Origin: Phycisphaerae bacterium
Lineage (GTDB): Bacteria; Planctomycetota; Phycisphaerae; SM23-33
Reading direction: 5' to 3'
NCBI GenBank assembly: GCA_030754715.1
Contig: JASLZV010000078.1
Location: 1-7,525 of the forward strand
Length of the DNA: 7,525 bases
Shown here piece by piece: positions 6,581-7,525 of the stretch. Position 1 is the first letter of the stretch. Each line of letters begins with the position of its first letter. The position numbers and the translations under genes are program-made. The notes beneath the pieces are model-generated. The model did not search any database. It was not told where the DNA came from and worked only from the letters and a program-made list of their open reading frames with translations.

Positions 6581-7525
6581 ATGACTTTTCTGTGGCCTTG
6601 GACATTGCTGGCCTTAGTTCCGGTTGCTGCGGTGGCGATTTGGACACTTTTCCGTCCGGGTCGGCGTTTGGCCGTGGTCGGCACTTTGTCGCTGTGGAAG
6701 CAGACTTTCGACACCCTGGATCGAATATCGCAACGGAAGTCCCGGCACGTGACGACCGCCTGGCTTGTGCTGTTGGCCGGTGCGACCGCCGCCGCGCTGG
6801 CCGGTGCAAGGCCCGTGTATTATACCAGCGGCCTTGCCCGCCGAGTTGCTATCGCTGTAGTTCCCTCGTCCGAACTTGGCGGACAGGAGGGTCTGTCCAG
6901 CTTGCGCCAAGCCATCGGCGCACTGTTGCAGCGGCTGGAAGGCCACGACCTTGTGCAGTTTGTTTTTCCGGCGGTTGCTGGTGGGGCGGAATCGTGGAAA
7001 CGTGCATCCCAATCGCACGAGCGATTGGCAGCATTGACGATCTTGAACGTTTCGGCTGACAAAACGAGCTTTCCCCGACCTCACCAGCGGGTTCAGCACA
7101 TTTATCAATTCGCTCCACCATCTGCCAAGACACCTATCGGACCCAGGTTTAGCCGCATTGAGATTCCCACGTATCTACCTCCCGTTACTATCGACGCTCT
7201 TGCCGCCGAGACCACGTCCAACGGAAAGATGCAACTGTTTGTCGCCTTGCGAAACCATTCCGATGAACCTCAGACCCTGGAACTTGCTGTGCATCGAGTG
7301 CTTGATTCGACCGGCAAGACGGTCAGGCAGACTCGCCGGGTCGGTCCGGTTGCGCCGCGGTCAAGGCTGGACTTGGTCGAAATGCTCGATGATGCTGCGG
7401 CCCTGGCGGTGAGAATTTCGGGTGACGATGGCGGGCACTGCTGGGCTGCATTCCTGGTCCGGCAACGGGCGGCGTTGCGAAAGGTGGCCCTCATTGGGCG
7501 CGACGATCCGTACCTGCGGCGACTC
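6581..7525 (+). CDS. BatA-like membrane protein, partial (runs off window)
   Basis: Open frame of 315 codons reaching the last base without a stop, so the C-terminus is missing. Residues 1-78 match the BatA N-terminal domain: the start MTFLWPWTLLALVP, a first membrane helix at about 8-24, a cytoplasmic basic loop with TLSLW at 35-39, a second helix at about 59-76 and then the typical ARPV (76-79). The region after helix 2 occupies the place of a von Willebrand A domain, but the metal-binding DxSxS is absent; VAIAVVPSSEL (89-99) stands there. Later residues resemble the beta-rich part seen in planctomycete BatA-like proteins, ending near VALIGRDDPYLRRL. ATG 6581 is preferred because it gives the family's N-terminus. 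A GTG at 6551, overlapping the previous stop as GTGA and preceded by GGGG, would add ten residues and imply translational coupling. BatA proteins belong to the Bacteroides aerotolerance family; the exact role here is unknown. Confidence 0.8.
   Translation, partial: MTFLWPWTLLALVPVAAVAIWTLFRPGRRLAVVGTLSLWKQTFDTLDRISQRKSRHVTTAWLVLLAGATAAALAGARPVYYTSGLARRVAIAVVPSSELGGQEGLSSLRQAIGALLQRLEGHDLVQFVFPAVAGGAESWKRASQSHERLAALTILNVSADKTSFPRPHQRVQHIYQFAPPSAKTPIGPRFSRIEIPTYLPPVTIDALAAETTSNGKMQLFVALRNHSDEPQTLELAVHRVLDSTGKTVRQTRRVGPVAPRSRLDLVEMLDDAAALAVRISGDDGGHCWAAFLVRQRAALRKVALIGRDDPYLRRL

Noticed and set aside
6592..7059. Alternative + strand open frame (155 codons) within the BatA-like gene
   Set aside because: It is out of frame with the BatA-like coding sequence, which carries the membrane helices and ARPV motif; this frame is Cys/Arg-rich and motif-free.

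Overview
This 7.5 kb window is a dense, fully co-oriented bacterial segment with seven protein-coding genes, all on the + strand. The gaps are short (the longest is 182 bases), and I see no RNA genes, CRISPR arrays or mobile elements. The sequence is moderately GC-rich. Most starts lack a clear Shine-Dalgarno sequence. The gene types (a flippase-like LPG-synthase membrane protein with an extra loop, an Aquifex-type aconitase, a BatA-like membrane protein next to a signal-peptide protein) fit a Planctomycetota/Phycisphaerae-like organism. That assignment is an inference from style and has not been proven.

Layout. Positions 49-1215 encode a polytopic membrane protein of the lysylphosphatidylglycerol-synthase TM (flippase-like) family. 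Next comes a 182-base intergenic region with a good sigma70-like promoter (1205-1233), an 8-bp direct repeat and a perfect 14-bp palindrome. This leads into a PilZ-domain c-di-GMP receptor (1398-2150), followed 40 bases later by an O6-methylguanine-DNA methyltransferase (2191-2718). After 126 bases comes a complete single-chain aconitase (2845-4932), followed 12 bases later by a small LOG/SLOG-fold protein (4945-5475). A second sigma70-like promoter (5479-5508) precedes a secreted protein built from two diverged copies of one unrecognised domain (5565-6554). Its stop region touches the start region of a BatA-like membrane protein (from 6581, or from an overlapping GTG at 6551) that runs off the right edge.

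How the genes relate. Spacing suggests three or four transcription units: the flippase-like gene; PilZ plus methyltransferase; aconitase plus LOG protein; and secreted duplicated-domain protein plus BatA-like protein. The first five genes belong to recognisable families and look intact. The last pair is the least understood part: an exported protein of unknown function, probably translationally coupled to a BatA-like protein whose extracytoplasmic region lacks the metal-binding motif of a normal von Willebrand A domain. I found no clear evidence of an entirely new defence or mobile system.
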